A DNA stretch of 64,000 bases from an uncultured Bacteroidia bacterium (GCA_902789435.1 CADAOA010000001.1:28050-92049); one strand, 5' to 3'; shown: positions 17,237 to 25,248, counted from the first letter of the stretch. Made by a program: numbers and translations. Notes: a model not told the origin generated them from the letters alone.

Positions 17237-17791
17237 TTACTTCTTGAAGAAGCGGTTGTAAAGGCCTTCGAAGCCTTGTCCGTGGCGAGCCTCATCCTTG
17301 CACATCTCATGAACGGTGTCGTGGATGGCGTCGTAGTTGAGTTTCTTTGCCTTGGTGGCAATGTCCTTCTTGCCGGCGCATGCTCCTCTTTCGGCCTCGA
17401 TTCTCTTCTCCAGATTGGTCTTGGTATCCCAAACCATCTCGCCGAGAAGCTCGCAGAATCTTGCTGCGTGGTCAGCCTCTTCCAGAGCATATCTTCTGAA
17501 TGCCTCGCCGATTTCAGGATATCCCTCGCGATGTGCCTGACGGCTCATTGCCAGATACATTCCGACTTCGGTGCATTCTCCGATAAAGTTAGCCTTCAGG
17601 CCTTCCCAGATCTCCGGGTCGCATCCCTTGGCAACGCCGATAACGTGCTCGTCTGCCCAGGCCTTCTTGTTTTCTTCCTCGACCACCTCAACGAATTTCT
17701 CTCTTGGCTGCTTGCACTGAGGGCATCTCTCAGGAGGTTCTGGTCCTTCGTGGATATAACCACATACTGTACATCTGAATTTCTTGATCAT
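17237..17791 (-). CDS. reverse rubrerythrin
   Basis: A 184-residue peroxide-reducing di-iron protein. The rubredoxin-like iron site comes first (C7, C10, C23, C26) and the ferritin-like domain second, so this is the reversed domain order described for clostridial and other anaerobe rubrerythrins. Di-iron ligands appear in the [24 protein letters not shown] and [11 protein letters not shown] segments. It protects anaerobes against peroxide. It is monocistronic with its own two-box promoter, back to back with rplY. Confidence 0.9.
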   Translation of the reverse strand: MIKKFRCTVCGYIHEGPEPPERCPQCKQPREKFVEVVEEENKKAWADEHVIGVAKGCDPEIWEGLKANFIGECTEVGMYLAMSRQAHREGYPEIGEAFRRYALEEADHAARFCELLGEMVWDTKTNLEKRIEAERGACAGKKDIATKAKKLNYDAIHDTVHEMCKDEARHGQGFEGLYNRFFKK

Positions 17792-17855
17792 AAGTGTAAT
17801 AGGTATTTGTTTGTATTGTTTCTGTCTTACCGGAATCAGTATCCGGGTCTGAAAT

Positions 17856-17885
17856 CAAAGATAGAAACAATTTCGTTAAGAGCAA
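17856..17885 (-). promoter_or_regulatory. promoter of the rubrerythrin gene
   Basis: On the minus strand TTG (17883-17885), 19 bp, TATCTTTG (17856-17863). The leader is about 60 nt and no clear repressor palindrome is seen. Confidence 0.65.
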
Positions 17886-17924
17886 TAGGTAGGACGTCGC
17901 TGAGTAATAAAGAAGAATCCGGAT

Positions 17925-17954
17925 TTGCAGGAGAGCCAAAAATGTTTATCTTTG
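17925..17954 (+). promoter_or_regulatory. promoter of rplY
   Basis: TTG (17925-17927), 19 bp, TATCTTTG (17947-17954). Transcription should begin near 17961, giving a leader of roughly 78 nt that is strongly structured. Confidence 0.65.
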
Positions 17955-17965
17955 CGCCGCATTTC

Positions 17966-18017
17966 GCCCGACGGGTTCGGGCTCGGTGCAATGGGGTCCC
18001 CGGAAAGGTGGACTGAG
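17966..18017 (+). promoter_or_regulatory. structured 5' leader of rplY (candidate cis-regulatory RNA)
   Basis: Between the promoter and the ATG lies a GC-rich 52-nt element in an otherwise AT-rich leader. GCCCGA (17966-17971) and TCGGGC (17977-17982) form a 6-bp hairpin with a 5-nt loop. CTCGGT (17982-17987) can pair with ACTGAG (18012-18017), while GTCC (17997-18000) can pair with GGAC (18010-18013); the last two share bases and so exclude each other. Ribosomal-protein autoregulation is the natural reading, but no known class was recognised. Confidence 0.5.
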
Positions 18018-18038
18018 TAACACTTAAAATTTACAATT

Positions 18039-18632
18039 ATGCAGATTATCACATTGAACGCAGCCGAGCGTAAAATCGGCACCAAGCAGGACCTTAAGAA
18101 GATCCGCAGGGCAGGAAACGTTCCTTGCATCATCTATGGCAACGGAACCCAGCATCTGGACATCGCCATTCCACTGGCAGACATCAAGAAGATTACGGAC
18201 ACTCCTAAGTCTTTCATTATCCACGTAAACCTCAACGGTGAGATTCATCCTTGCATCCTTCACGACGCACAGTATGATCCTATCACTGATGACGCTATCC
18301 ACATCGACTTCCTCGCTATTTCCGAGGATAAGCCGGTTGAGATCGCCGTTCCTGTAAACATTTTCGGTAATGCCGAGGGTGTAAAGCAGGGTGGCCGTCT
18401 GAGAGTTGGCGTTAGAAAGGTTAAGGTTTGCGGTCCTATGGACAAGCTTCCTGATCAGATCGACGTGGACATCACCACTCTTGGAGTAGGTAAGGCTATC
18501 TATGCAGGCGAGCTTTCAGTAGAGGGCTGCCAGATAGCTTCCCCTAAGAAGCTGATGGTTTGCGAGATCAAGCGTACCCGCGCAGCCGCTGCAGCTGCAG
18601 CAGCAGAAGCTGAGAACGCTGAGGCAAAGTAA
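18039..18632 (+). CDS. rplY: 50S ribosomal protein L25 (Ctc form)
   Basis: L25 binds 5S rRNA. The 197-residue protein is the long Ctc/TL5 form: an N-terminal 5S-binding barrel (residues 1-90, KKIRRAGNVPCIIYGNG near 25) and a C-terminal beta domain (RVGVRKVKVCGPMDKLPDQIDVDIT), with an Ala/Glu-rich tail (AAAAAAAEAENAEAK). A two-box promoter and a structured leader precede it and a strong terminator follows, so it is monocistronic. Confidence 0.93.
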   Translation: MQIITLNAAERKIGTKQDLKKIRRAGNVPCIIYGNGTQHLDIAIPLADIKKITDTPKSFIIHVNLNGEIHPCILHDAQYDPITDDAIHIDFLAISEDKPVEIAVPVNIFGNAEGVKQGGRLRVGVRKVKVCGPMDKLPDQIDVDITTLGVGKAIYAGELSVEGCQIASPKKLMVCEIKRTRAAAAAAAAEAENAEAK

Positions 18633-18654
18633 TCGCAGACAGGAGTTCTTTCTA

Positions 18655-18695
18655 AAAGTGGATGTCCGAAACCTTTTGGACATCCACTTTAACTT
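18655..18695 (+). terminator. terminator of rplY
   Basis: A perfect 13-bp stem, AAAGTGGATGTCC (18655-18667) with GGACATCCACTTT (18678-18690), with a 10-nt loop and a T-rich tail. The 3' end is also AT-rich on the other strand. Confidence 0.85.
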
Positions 18696-18728
18696 TATTA
18701 CCTTGCGTCTGATTTAGAAAGACAGATA

Positions 18729-19427
18729 ATGGCCGGAAAGTATCTCATAGCGGGTCTTGGAAACATAGGTGCCGAATATGCCGGCACCCGTCATAACATA
18801 GGCTTTATGGTGGTGGACCGTCTGGCAGAAGATGCCGGAGCCGTCTTCAAGGTTGACCGCCTGGGAAGCATTGCGGAAATCTCTTATCGTGGAAGTAAAC
18901 TCCTCCTTCTGAAACCTTCCACCTATATGAACCTCAGTGGCAAGGCAGTCAGCTACTGGATGCAGAAGGAGAACATCCAGAAGGAGAACCTTATGGTCAT
19001 CTGCGATGATCTGGCCCTTCCGGTGGGAACCGTGCGTATGCGCAAGAAAGGCAGCGACGGAGGCCACAACGGACTTGGAAACATCAACCAGATTCTCGGC
19101 ACGTCTGACTATTGCCGCATCCGGGTGGGCATAGGCAACGGTTTTCCCCGGGGAGGCCAGGTAGACTATGTTCTTGGGCGCTTTGAAGGTGAAGAGGCCG
19201 CCAAGCTTCCGGAAGTCCTCAAGCGAGCCGCCCAGGGAGTGAAGGACTTTACTTTCATGGGCGCGGACCGTGCAATGAATATCTGCAACACAGATCCCAA
19301 GAAGGCCGAACCTAAGCCGGTGGAATCAGCCGTTAAGGAAGTTGTCGCTGAGGATAAACCAAAAGAAAAAGAACTTTCCTTCAAGGAAAAGCTCCAGAAT
19401 CTCTTCAAAAATAACAAAAAGGAATAA
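18729..19427 (+). CDS. pth: peptidyl-tRNA hydrolase with C-terminal extension
   Basis: Pth frees tRNA from peptidyl-tRNA dropped by stalled ribosomes. The catalytic H22 lies in GTRHNIGFMVVD, the conserved Asn and Asp in STYMNLSGKAV and DDLALPVG, and GSDGGHNGL is present. The catalytic domain ends near residue 187; a further 45 residues rich in Lys, Glu and Pro (KKAEPKPVES ... LFKNNKKE) follow, making the 232-residue protein longer than the usual 185-195. The tail is probably disordered. The stop codon abuts that of the convergent S4-domain gene with no base between them. Confidence 0.92.
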   Translation: MAGKYLIAGLGNIGAEYAGTRHNIGFMVVDRLAEDAGAVFKVDRLGSIAEISYRGSKLLLLKPSTYMNLSGKAVSYWMQKENIQKENLMVICDDLALPVGTVRMRKKGSDGGHNGLGNINQILGTSDYCRIRVGIGNGFPRGGQVDYVLGRFEGEEAAKLPEVLKRAAQGVKDFTFMGADRAMNICNTDPKKAEPKPVESAVKEVVAEDKPKEKELSFKEKLQNLFKNNKKE

Positions 19428-19805
19428 TCAGAAACCGTCCATCAGGCGGTCAATATCGCGCCTTTCCTTCTTGGTAGGGCGGCCGCTTCCACGTTCCCTT
19501 TTCAGGAATATCGTTTCAACCGGAGCTATAAGCTTGTCCAGCTCGCTTTGCGGAGTGGTGTTTTCTGCATACTGGTCCACGAGCTTGGCTCCCTGGCGTT
19601 TGTCAACCGGCTCAATCACCGTATAACTGTAATGGATAGCTCCCTTGCGGACTTCTATGGAATCTCCCGCCTTGATTTCCCTGGAGGATTTGGTCTGGGC
19701 GCCGTTTACGAAGACCTTGCCCGTGCGGCAGGCCTCGGCAGCTTCACTGCGTGTCTTGAACACCCTTATAGCCCAAAGGTATTTATCTATCCGTACGTTA
19801 TCCAT
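19428..19805 (-). CDS. S4-domain RNA-binding protein (Hsp15-like)
   Basis: A 125-residue protein whose first 60 residues form an S4 RNA-binding domain (RIDKYLWAIRVFKTRSEA, FVNGAQTKSSREIKAGD), as in Hsp15/RqcH-partner proteins that bind the 50S subunit carrying stalled nascent chains. The C-terminal half is basic (LKRERGSGRPTKKERRD). The ATG at 19805 is used because the frame upstream is the Cys/His repeat DNA of the preceding gene read in another frame. The gene overlaps that gene by 8 bp, so the two are coupled. Confidence 0.85.
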   Translation of the reverse strand: MDNVRIDKYLWAIRVFKTRSEAAEACRTGKVFVNGAQTKSSREIKAGDSIEVRKGAIHYSYTVIEPVDKRQGAKLVDQYAENTTPQSELDKLIAPVETIFLKRERGSGRPTKKERRDIDRLMDGF

Positions 19806-20766
19806 TGTGATGGTGATGATGTCCGCAATCGCAATCGTCATCGTGATGATGGTGGTGTCCGCAATCGCACTCGTCGTCATCTTCCTCTTCTTCTTCTTTC
19901 GGAGGCTCCGGAATGTTACACAGATAGATGCGCAGGAATGATGATGTCGGGTTATCGCCCTCCTGGCTCGGAGCTATTGTCATTTCCTGGATGTCGTGAG
20001 GAACAAGGGCAAGCGGGAATTTGCCGTCCAAGGTAATGCAGGTCTCGTCAGAGATTTCTGTATAACCTCTGAAGTCTTTTACCTTCAGCGATGTTTGGTT
20101 GTCGAGATTAAGGATGGCCATAAAGCTTTCCGTCTGGTCTGGAGCTATGGTCTGAGGTTTGGTGATGGCAACCCTTTCCATCCTGAAAAGACATTCCTCA
20201 GGAGCCACATATTCCGGATTGGTGGCACTGAGGTTGATGAAATCCAGAGCTTCCACCAGTTGGTCGGTCTCTTCTATATTGAAGTCGCAAGGAGAGTTCT
20301 GGGCTACTTCCACATATCTTACGCCTTCTCCGATGCGGAACGGAACGCCCGGACGGATGTAGAAAGTTTCTCCCTCTTCCGGCCCGATCTCGTTCAAGGT
20401 CTCGAGTATGTTTCCACCCTGGCTTCTTTCATAGATATCCGTGGCGGTAATGTCTTTCTTGAACCCGATCCAGATGGATGAATCTTCCTTTGCGGAAAGA
20501 ATGTAGAGCATCCTTTCCTTGCCCCAGCATCCGTAGCGTGGAAGAGCGGTCCGGTCATCCGGGGAAACCGTGATATGTCCACTCTCATCGCTGATTTTAA
20601 CGGTTATGGGCAGATTGCCCTGGAAAAAACTGAAGGCCTTGTCGCCTAGCAGATTGCCCATATAGGTATCTATCAGGTCTTCCAGGGAGTTGTCCTTGAG
20701 GAAGCCGTTCAGGGCAGTGCTTTCAGGCTTTATGCTGTCCAGCAGCAGGGGATATATCTTTTTCAT
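19798..20766 (-). CDS. degenerate class I phosphomannose isomerase homologue with Cys/His-rich tail
   Basis: A 322-residue protein whose core aligns by eye with class I mannose-6-phosphate isomerases: SGHITVSPDD (62-71) against their LSVQVHPDD, WGKERMLYIL (81-90) against GKTEMWYVL, and YIRPGVPFRIGEGV against YIPAGRVHAIGAGV. All four zinc ligands appear replaced: Gln by T66, His by S68, Glu by R85 and His by F143. The usual N-terminal segment is also shortened. From residue 291 an acidic run is followed by two copies of CDCG-HHHHH (300-308, 312-320), a likely metal-binding tail. It overlaps the CPBP gene by one base and lies in an operon with a sugar nucleotidyltransferase. It is probably not an active isomerase; its role is unknown. 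Confidence 0.75.
   Translation of the reverse strand: MKKIYPLLLDSIKPESTALNGFLKDNSLEDLIDTYMGNLLGDKAFSFFQGNLPITVKISDESGHITVSPDDRTALPRYGCWGKERMLYILSAKEDSSIWIGFKKDITATDIYERSQGGNILETLNEIGPEEGETFYIRPGVPFRIGEGVRYVEVAQNSPCDFNIEETDQLVEALDFINLSATNPEYVAPEECLFRMERVAITKPQTIAPDQTESFMAILNLDNQTSLKVKDFRGYTEISDETCITLDGKFPLALVPHDIQEMTIAPSQEGDNPTSSFLRIYLCNIPEPPKEEEEEDDDECDCGHHHHHDDDCDCGHHHHHNG
19807..19869 (-). repeat. tandem duplication encoding two CDCG-His5 blocks
   Basis: Two 27-bp copies (19843-19869 and 19807-19833), separated by three Asp codons, encode the metal-binding tail of the isomerase homologue. Codons vary between GAC/GAT and CAC/CAT, so the copies are not fresh duplicates. Confidence 0.8.
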
Positions 20767-21719
20767 TACAAAGCGGCGGTATTCTCGTTGCCGGTGTCAG
20801 CCAACAATATTTCTTTCGGCTTGAAGCTCTGTGGTTTCTTAGGCAGATACTTGTTCAGAAGGAATATGCCTGCAATTACAATCAGGGCACCTCCGCCAAC
20901 CAGTACCCAGTACCACATGTCGGTTCCGGTAAGCTGGACCATATTCTCCCTCGATGTTGCATCGGGATCCATCTCAGGCAGAGCCCAGAACAAAGCGATT
21001 GAAGAGAAGTTGTTTACAAAATGCATGAAGATCACGGCCCAGATACTGTGGCTTCTATAGTAAACCCATCCGAAAAGACATCCCAGGACGAAAGCCGGAA
21101 TGGCCTGCCAGAAATTCAGGTGCATGGCTCCGAAAAGAAGTGAAGACCATAGGATGGCCAATACGACAGAGCCTTTTGAGAGCAAGCCCCTCTCTATGGT
21201 TCCTCTCATTATGAATTCCTCAAAAAGCGGTGCGAATATGGCAACTGAAACAATGGTGTCCACAGGCCTGGTGGAAATGCTCTCGAACATTTCCTTGAAG
21301 TTATCCGGCATCGGGAAATAACTGGTAACCGGATCCAGAACCCAGCTCAGACCCAATGTCATCAAAAGCAGCAAGATGCCAAGAGTCAGGAAGTTGAACT
21401 TTCCAAGATGCGGAGAGTCAACTTTGACTGGAGCTTTCATCGGATCATGGCTGTAGCTGTTTCCCATCAGCCAGATGAACAACACCGGGATAATCATCTG
21501 GAAGAAATAAATAAGACTTAGTTTTCCAGACAGGATGCTTGTAATGCCTGAAGGATCAGATACCGTCTTGGCTGCCATCGACAGCTCTCCGTTTATGGCG
21601 GCTGCAATGAATGCGGCAACCATTGAAACGATACCGCCCAGGATGAACAGGATCAGCAGGATTACCAGGCTGCCTCCGATCCCGGGCTTGTAATATTTTG
21701 GTTTTGAGAAAATATTCAT
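20766..21719 (-). CDS. CPBP family intramembrane metalloprotease
   Basis: A 317-residue protein with about eight membrane segments. The CPBP (CAAX protease and bacteriocin-processing) motifs are E167-E168-x(3)-R172 in LFEEFIMRG, H200 in FGAMHLNFW and a later HFVNN motif. It belongs to the Rce1-like glutamic intramembrane proteases, with roles in processing or immunity that differ between members. The stop codon overlaps the next start (TAATG). It is 28 bp downstream of the nucleotidyltransferase gene. Confidence 0.87.
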   Translation of the reverse strand: MNIFSKPKYYKPGIGGSLVILLILFILGGIVSMVAAFIAAAINGELSMAAKTVSDPSGITSILSGKLSLIYFFQMIIPVLFIWLMGNSYSHDPMKAPVKVDSPHLGKFNFLTLGILLLLMTLGLSWVLDPVTSYFPMPDNFKEMFESISTRPVDTIVSVAIFAPLFEEFIMRGTIERGLLSKGSVVLAILWSSLLFGAMHLNFWQAIPAFVLGCLFGWVYYRSHSIWAVIFMHFVNNFSSIALFWALPEMDPDATSRENMVQLTGTDMWYWVLVGGGALIVIAGIFLLNKYLPKKPQSFKPKEILLADTGNENTAAL

Positions 21720-21747
21720 ATTGTCTTCCTCTGCGATGTGAAATGAC

Positions 21748-22653
21748 TTAGAAAAGAGGTGAAGGGTAAGTGCCGTCTTCAGCCATTTCTTTCAGGCGGG
21801 CTACAACTTTAGCGCGGTCTTCCTTGTAAGTTACTCCGAACCAGGCGGACGGGGAGGAAAGAACCTTTACGTTAGCCTTGCCTTCCTCAATCATCCTGCT
21901 GACAACGGAAGGAACGTAGAATTCCTTCTTTGGCTCGTCGATGTTCTGGGTAAGGAATTCCTTGAAGAGAACATCGGATTCTTCCATATAGTCAGGGGTG
22001 AATCCCCACATGTTCATTGATGTGCAGGTCTTTGCCGGAAGAGAATGCTCCACGCCCAGGAGGTTTTCTCCCAGAATCCTGCGGCCTTCCTTTCGGATGT
22101 TGCCGTGTTCTTCCACCTTTACCAGATGGTCCTTGCTGTCCAGTGTGCAAATACCTCTGGAAACGCTTCCGCTCTCGGATAAGGTGTTTTTCAGATAGAA
22201 TCCTACCATGCAGAACTTCCCTTTCTGGCCTTTCCTTATCCTGCCAAGGTAGTCCGCCAGGCACTTGAAGGATTCCCTTCCGTAGAAATCGTCCGAGTTG
22301 ATTACTGCAAAAGGTCTGGTTATCACATCCTTCGCGCTGAGGACTGCCTGACCTGTTCCCCAAGGCTTCTCTCTGGGAACCTTTGGGCAGAAGCCTGCCG
22401 GAAGGTTATCCGGCTCTTGGGTTACTATGGTGTATTTGATCTTGCCTTTGAATTTGGAAGCAACCTTCTCCTCAAACTCTGCGCGGAATTTCTCCCTGAC
22501 AACGAACACAACGTCTGCAAAACCTGCAAGGATCGCGTCATAAATGGAAAAATCCATAATGGTCTCACCTTTAGGTCCCACGCCGTCAAGTTGTTTGAGT
22601 CCTCCGTACCTGCTGCCCATACCGGCAGCCATAATCAGAAGTGTAGGTTTCAT
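21748..22653 (-). CDS. sugar-phosphate nucleotidyltransferase-like protein
   Basis: A 301-residue GT-A-type nucleotidyltransferase. The start signature MAAGMGSRYGGLKQLDGVGPKGE (8-30) has the GxG-x-R loop and a Lys that binds nucleotide, GTGQAVL near 97-103 and NSDDFYG near 118-124 provide the sugar and metal sites. Its family in Bacteroidetes is close to UTP-glucose-1-phosphate uridylyltransferases and related enzymes, but substrate cannot be told. It is the first gene of the operon with CPBP, the isomerase homologue and the S4 protein. Confidence 0.8.
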   Translation of the reverse strand: MKPTLLIMAAGMGSRYGGLKQLDGVGPKGETIMDFSIYDAILAGFADVVFVVREKFRAEFEEKVASKFKGKIKYTIVTQEPDNLPAGFCPKVPREKPWGTGQAVLSAKDVITRPFAVINSDDFYGRESFKCLADYLGRIRKGQKGKFCMVGFYLKNTLSESGSVSRGICTLDSKDHLVKVEEHGNIRKEGRRILGENLLGVEHSLPAKTCTSMNMWGFTPDYMEESDVLFKEFLTQNIDEPKKEFYVPSVVSRMIEEGKANVKVLSSPSAWFGVTYKEDRAKVVARLKEMAEDGTYPSPLF

Positions 22654-22662
22654 TTTATTTTA

Positions 22663-22670
22663 TAAATTTG
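22663..22670 (+). promoter_or_regulatory. -7 element TAAATTTG for the FtsB/DivIC gene
   Basis: Exact TAnnTTTG match 30 bp before the GTG start. No -33 TTG. Confidence 0.45.
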
Positions 22671-22677
22671 TGACGTG

Positions 22678-22685
22678 CAAAAATA
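22678..22685 (-). promoter_or_regulatory. -7 element TATTTTTG for the nucleotidyltransferase operon
   Basis: Exact TAnnTTTG match on the minus strand, 24 bp before the ATG. It overlaps the divergent promoter's transcript start region, so the two promoters may compete. Confidence 0.4.
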
Positions 22686-22700
22686 ATAAAAAATACGGCA

Positions 22701-23030
22701 GTGAGCTTCTTTGGCAGACTAAGTGAAAAGCCCGGATTCAGGCAAGTGTTCAAGGTATTGAAGAACAAGTACTTCATAGTTACGGCTGCGTTCCTGATAT
22801 GGATATTCTTCTTCGATACCAACAACCTCATTTCCTGGTACCGCGACCTCAAGCAGCTCGGCTGGCAGAACCGGCAGAAGGTTTATTACCAGGAAGCCAT
22901 ACGTCAGGCGGACGAGAAACTTAACGAGCTTACCTCCAACAAGGACTCCCTGGAAAAGTTTGCCCGGGAGCAGTTCCTTTTCCACGAGGCGGGAGAGGAT
23001 ATCTATGTCGTTGATGAATCCGAGGACTAG
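22701..23030 (+). CDS. septum formation initiator (FtsB/DivIC-like)
   Basis: A 109-residue protein with one membrane helix (about 24-41, YFIVTAAFLIWIFFFDTNN) followed by a coiled coil of about 45 residues and a C-terminal KFAREQFLFHEAGEDIYVV motif typical of FtsB/DivIC. It would join the FtsQ-FtsL divisome complex. The start codon is GTG at 22701; no ATG is available. Its stop shares the palindrome CTAG with the stop of the convergent purB. Confidence 0.88.
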   Translation: MSFFGRLSEKPGFRQVFKVLKNKYFIVTAAFLIWIFFFDTNNLISWYRDLKQLGWQNRQKVYYQEAIRQADEKLNELTSNKDSLEKFAREQFLFHEAGEDIYVVDESED

Positions 23031-24376
23031 ATTCCCGTATAATTCTGAGGTGTGACTGAAAGCATCTCTTTCTTCACGCTTTCTTTTATTTTCAGGCCCT
23101 TTACAAACTCCGCGATGCTTTCCCGGGTGACCTTGGTGTTTACCCTGGTCAGTTCCTTGAGTGTCTCATAAGGATGCGGATAGCCTTCCCTGCGGAGGAT
23201 GGTCTGCAGGGCTTCTGCCACCACAGCCCAGTTGTCTTCCAGGTCTGAATTCAGTTTCTCGCGGTTGAGGATCAGTTTGCCAAGGCCTTTCTTCAGCGAT
23301 TTGAGGGCAATGATGGAATGTGCGATTGGCACTCCCACATTCCTCAGTACTGTGGAATCCGTCAGGTCTCTCTGCATTCTGGAAATCGGGAGCTTGGAGC
23401 TCAGATGCTCGAATATTGCGTTTGCCACTCCGAAGTTGCCCTCGGCGTTCTCGAAGTCGATAGGGTTAACCTTGTGCGGCATCGCTGAGGACCCGACTTC
23501 TCCGGCCTTTATCTTCTGCTTGAAGTACTCCATAGAGATGTAGGTCCAGACATCACGGCACAGGTCTATGAGTATAGTGTTGATTCTCTTGAGGTTATCA
23601 AACAGGGCGGCCAGGTTGTCGTAATGCTCGATCTGGGTTGTAGGATAAGAGCGATCCAGCCCGAAAGCCTCTTTCTGGAATGCTGCGGCAAACTTGTTCC
23701 AGTCTATCTGGGGATATGCCACCTTGTGGGCGTTCATTCCTCCGGTGGCGCCTCCGAACTTGGAAGAATAAGGCACGGTCTTAAGAAGCTTGAGCTGCTT
23801 GTCCAGCCTTTCCACAAAGACCTTGATTTCCTTGCCCAGAAGAGTAGGTGAAGCCGGTTGCCCGTGGGTGTGGGCGAGCATCGGAACATCCTTCCACTGC
23901 TTTGCAAACCCTTCGAGAGTCTTCTTTACATCCAGAAGTTCAGGCATATATGCTTCGGCAACGCCTTCCTTCAGGCTAAGAGGAGTTGCGGTGTTGTTGA
24001 TATCCTGGCTGGTAAGGCCAAAATGCACGAACTCGGAAAACTTCTCAATCTTCAGCCTCTTGAACTCTTCCTTGATGAAATACTCCACGGCTTTCACGTC
24101 GTGGTTGGTGATTTTCTCGATATCCTTCACCCTTGCGGCCTGTTCCACGGTCAAATCTTTATAGATCTTTCGAAGCGTCTGGAACTTGCTCTTCGGGAAT
24201 CCTTTAAGCTGAGGAAGCGGTATGTTGCAAAGGGCTATGAAGTATTCGATTTCAACTCTTACCCTGTAGCGTATCAGAGCGTATTCAGAGAAATAGTCAC
24301 TGAGTTGTTCAACCTTGTTCCTGTATCTTCCGTCGATTGGCGAAACTGCCGTAAGAGAGTGAAATGCCTTATCCAT
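23027..24376 (-). CDS. purB: adenylosuccinate lyase
   Basis: PurB catalyses two steps of purine synthesis: SAICAR to AICAR and adenylosuccinate to AMP, both releasing fumarate. The 449-residue protein is of normal length; the fumarase/aspartase superfamily signature GSSAMPHKVNP lies at 295-305, and HTHGQPASPT and TSQDINNTA segments bind substrate. The start is 11 bp after folP; a -7 element inside the end of folP may give it its own transcript. Confidence 0.95.
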   Translation of the reverse strand: MDKAFHSLTAVSPIDGRYRNKVEQLSDYFSEYALIRYRVRVEIEYFIALCNIPLPQLKGFPKSKFQTLRKIYKDLTVEQAARVKDIEKITNHDVKAVEYFIKEEFKRLKIEKFSEFVHFGLTSQDINNTATPLSLKEGVAEAYMPELLDVKKTLEGFAKQWKDVPMLAHTHGQPASPTLLGKEIKVFVERLDKQLKLLKTVPYSSKFGGATGGMNAHKVAYPQIDWNKFAAAFQKEAFGLDRSYPTTQIEHYDNLAALFDNLKRINTILIDLCRDVWTYISMEYFKQKIKAGEVGSSAMPHKVNPIDFENAEGNFGVANAIFEHLSSKLPISRMQRDLTDSTVLRNVGVPIAHSIIALKSLKKGLGKLILNREKLNSDLEDNWAVVAEALQTILRREGYPHPYETLKELTRVNTKVTRESIAEFVKGLKIKESVKKEMLSVTPQNYTGI

Positions 24377-24387
24377 AAATATGTTTT

Positions 24388-25212
24388 TTAGCCTCGCAAA
24401 TTTAATGATTTTTCAAATAGCCTGACCGTCTGGACGGCTTCCTTGACATCGTGGACCCTGAGTATGGCCGCACCTTTCTGCAATGCCCTGTAATTCAACA
24501 CGCAGGTTGCCGGAAGGCTTTCTTCGGGAGTTATGCCCAACAACTTGTAGATCATAGACTTTCTTGACACTCCTGCAAGTATTGGCCGCTCCAGGCTCTG
24601 AAGTTCGTCCAGGCCTTCCAGAAGCTCGTAGTTCTGCTCCAGCGTCTTTGCAAAGCCGAATCCCGGATCCAGAACCCAGTCTTCTATTCCGTACCTGTCA
24701 GCCTTCTCGGCAAATTCCTCAAAGTACCGCTTCACTTCAGCAACTACTCCGTTAGGATAGTCTGTCAGAGTCTGCATCGTGTCCGGAGTTCCTCTCTTGT
24801 GCATAGCAATGTACGAAAGCCCAAGATCACCAACAGTTTCAAGCATCTCAGGATCATCTTCTCCTGCTGATATGTCGTTGACAATTATCGGCCCCAGTAT
24901 GTCGCAGGCACGTCTTGCGATTTCGCTCCTGAAAGTATCTATCGAAATTTCAGGCACTTCCTGCCCGTTGCAGAACATCTCGGACTTGACTTGTGAAATC
25001 CTTTCCAGCGGCTCTTCCAGGTATTCCCATTCCTGCTCCAGAGTAACCGGAGTGCTTCCAGGCCTAGTGGAGCAGGCTCCGATGTCTATGATAGAAGCCC
25101 CTTCAGAGGCCATCTTGGTAAAGGCCTTTTCAACATCCTCAGCGCCGAGCCTTCTGCTTCCTTCATAGAAAGACTCGCGGTTGACGTTGATTATGCCCAT
25201 CACTTTTGCCAT
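24388..25212 (-). CDS. folP: dihydropteroate synthase
   Basis: FolP joins p-aminobenzoate to dihydropterin pyrophosphate in folate synthesis and is the sulfonamide target. The 274-residue protein has MGIINVNRESFYEGS at 5-19 (family form GILNVTPDSFSDGG), the DIGACSTRPGS loop at 43-53, VNDISAG, and WVLDPGFGFAKT with the pterin-binding DPG. Several signature residues differ from the common form, but the fold motifs are in order. It is upstream of purB. Confidence 0.9.
   Translation of the reverse strand: MAKVMGIINVNRESFYEGSRRLGAEDVEKAFTKMASEGASIIDIGACSTRPGSTPVTLEQEWEYLEEPLERISQVKSEMFCNGQEVPEISIDTFRSEIARRACDILGPIIVNDISAGEDDPEMLETVGDLGLSYIAMHKRGTPDTMQTLTDYPNGVVAEVKRYFEEFAEKADRYGIEDWVLDPGFGFAKTLEQNYELLEGLDELQSLERPILAGVSRKSMIYKLLGITPEESLPATCVLNYRALQKGAAILRVHDVKEAVQTVRLFEKSLNLRG
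24397..24404 (-). promoter_or_regulatory. -7 element TAAATTTG for purB
   Basis: Exact TAnnTTTG match, 20 bp before the purB ATG, overlapping the last codons of folP. It would let purB be expressed apart from folP. Confidence 0.4.
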
Positions 25213-25240
25213 ACTGATTCAGAAGTTTAATGATGATATG

Positions 25241-25248
25241 CAAATATA
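25241..25248 (-). promoter_or_regulatory. -7 element TATATTTG for folP
   Basis: Exact TAnnTTTG match 28 bp before the folP ATG. Confidence 0.45.

Noticed and set aside
17961-18038. A tRNA-like or 5S-like RNA gene in the rplY leader, since it contains GGTTCGGGC.
   Set aside because: No cloverleaf or complete 5S fold can be drawn; it is better read as a leader element.
19798-19869. A purification His-tag from vector contamination.
   Set aside because: The His runs are doubled, combined with CDCG, use mixed codons and overlap the start of the next native gene.
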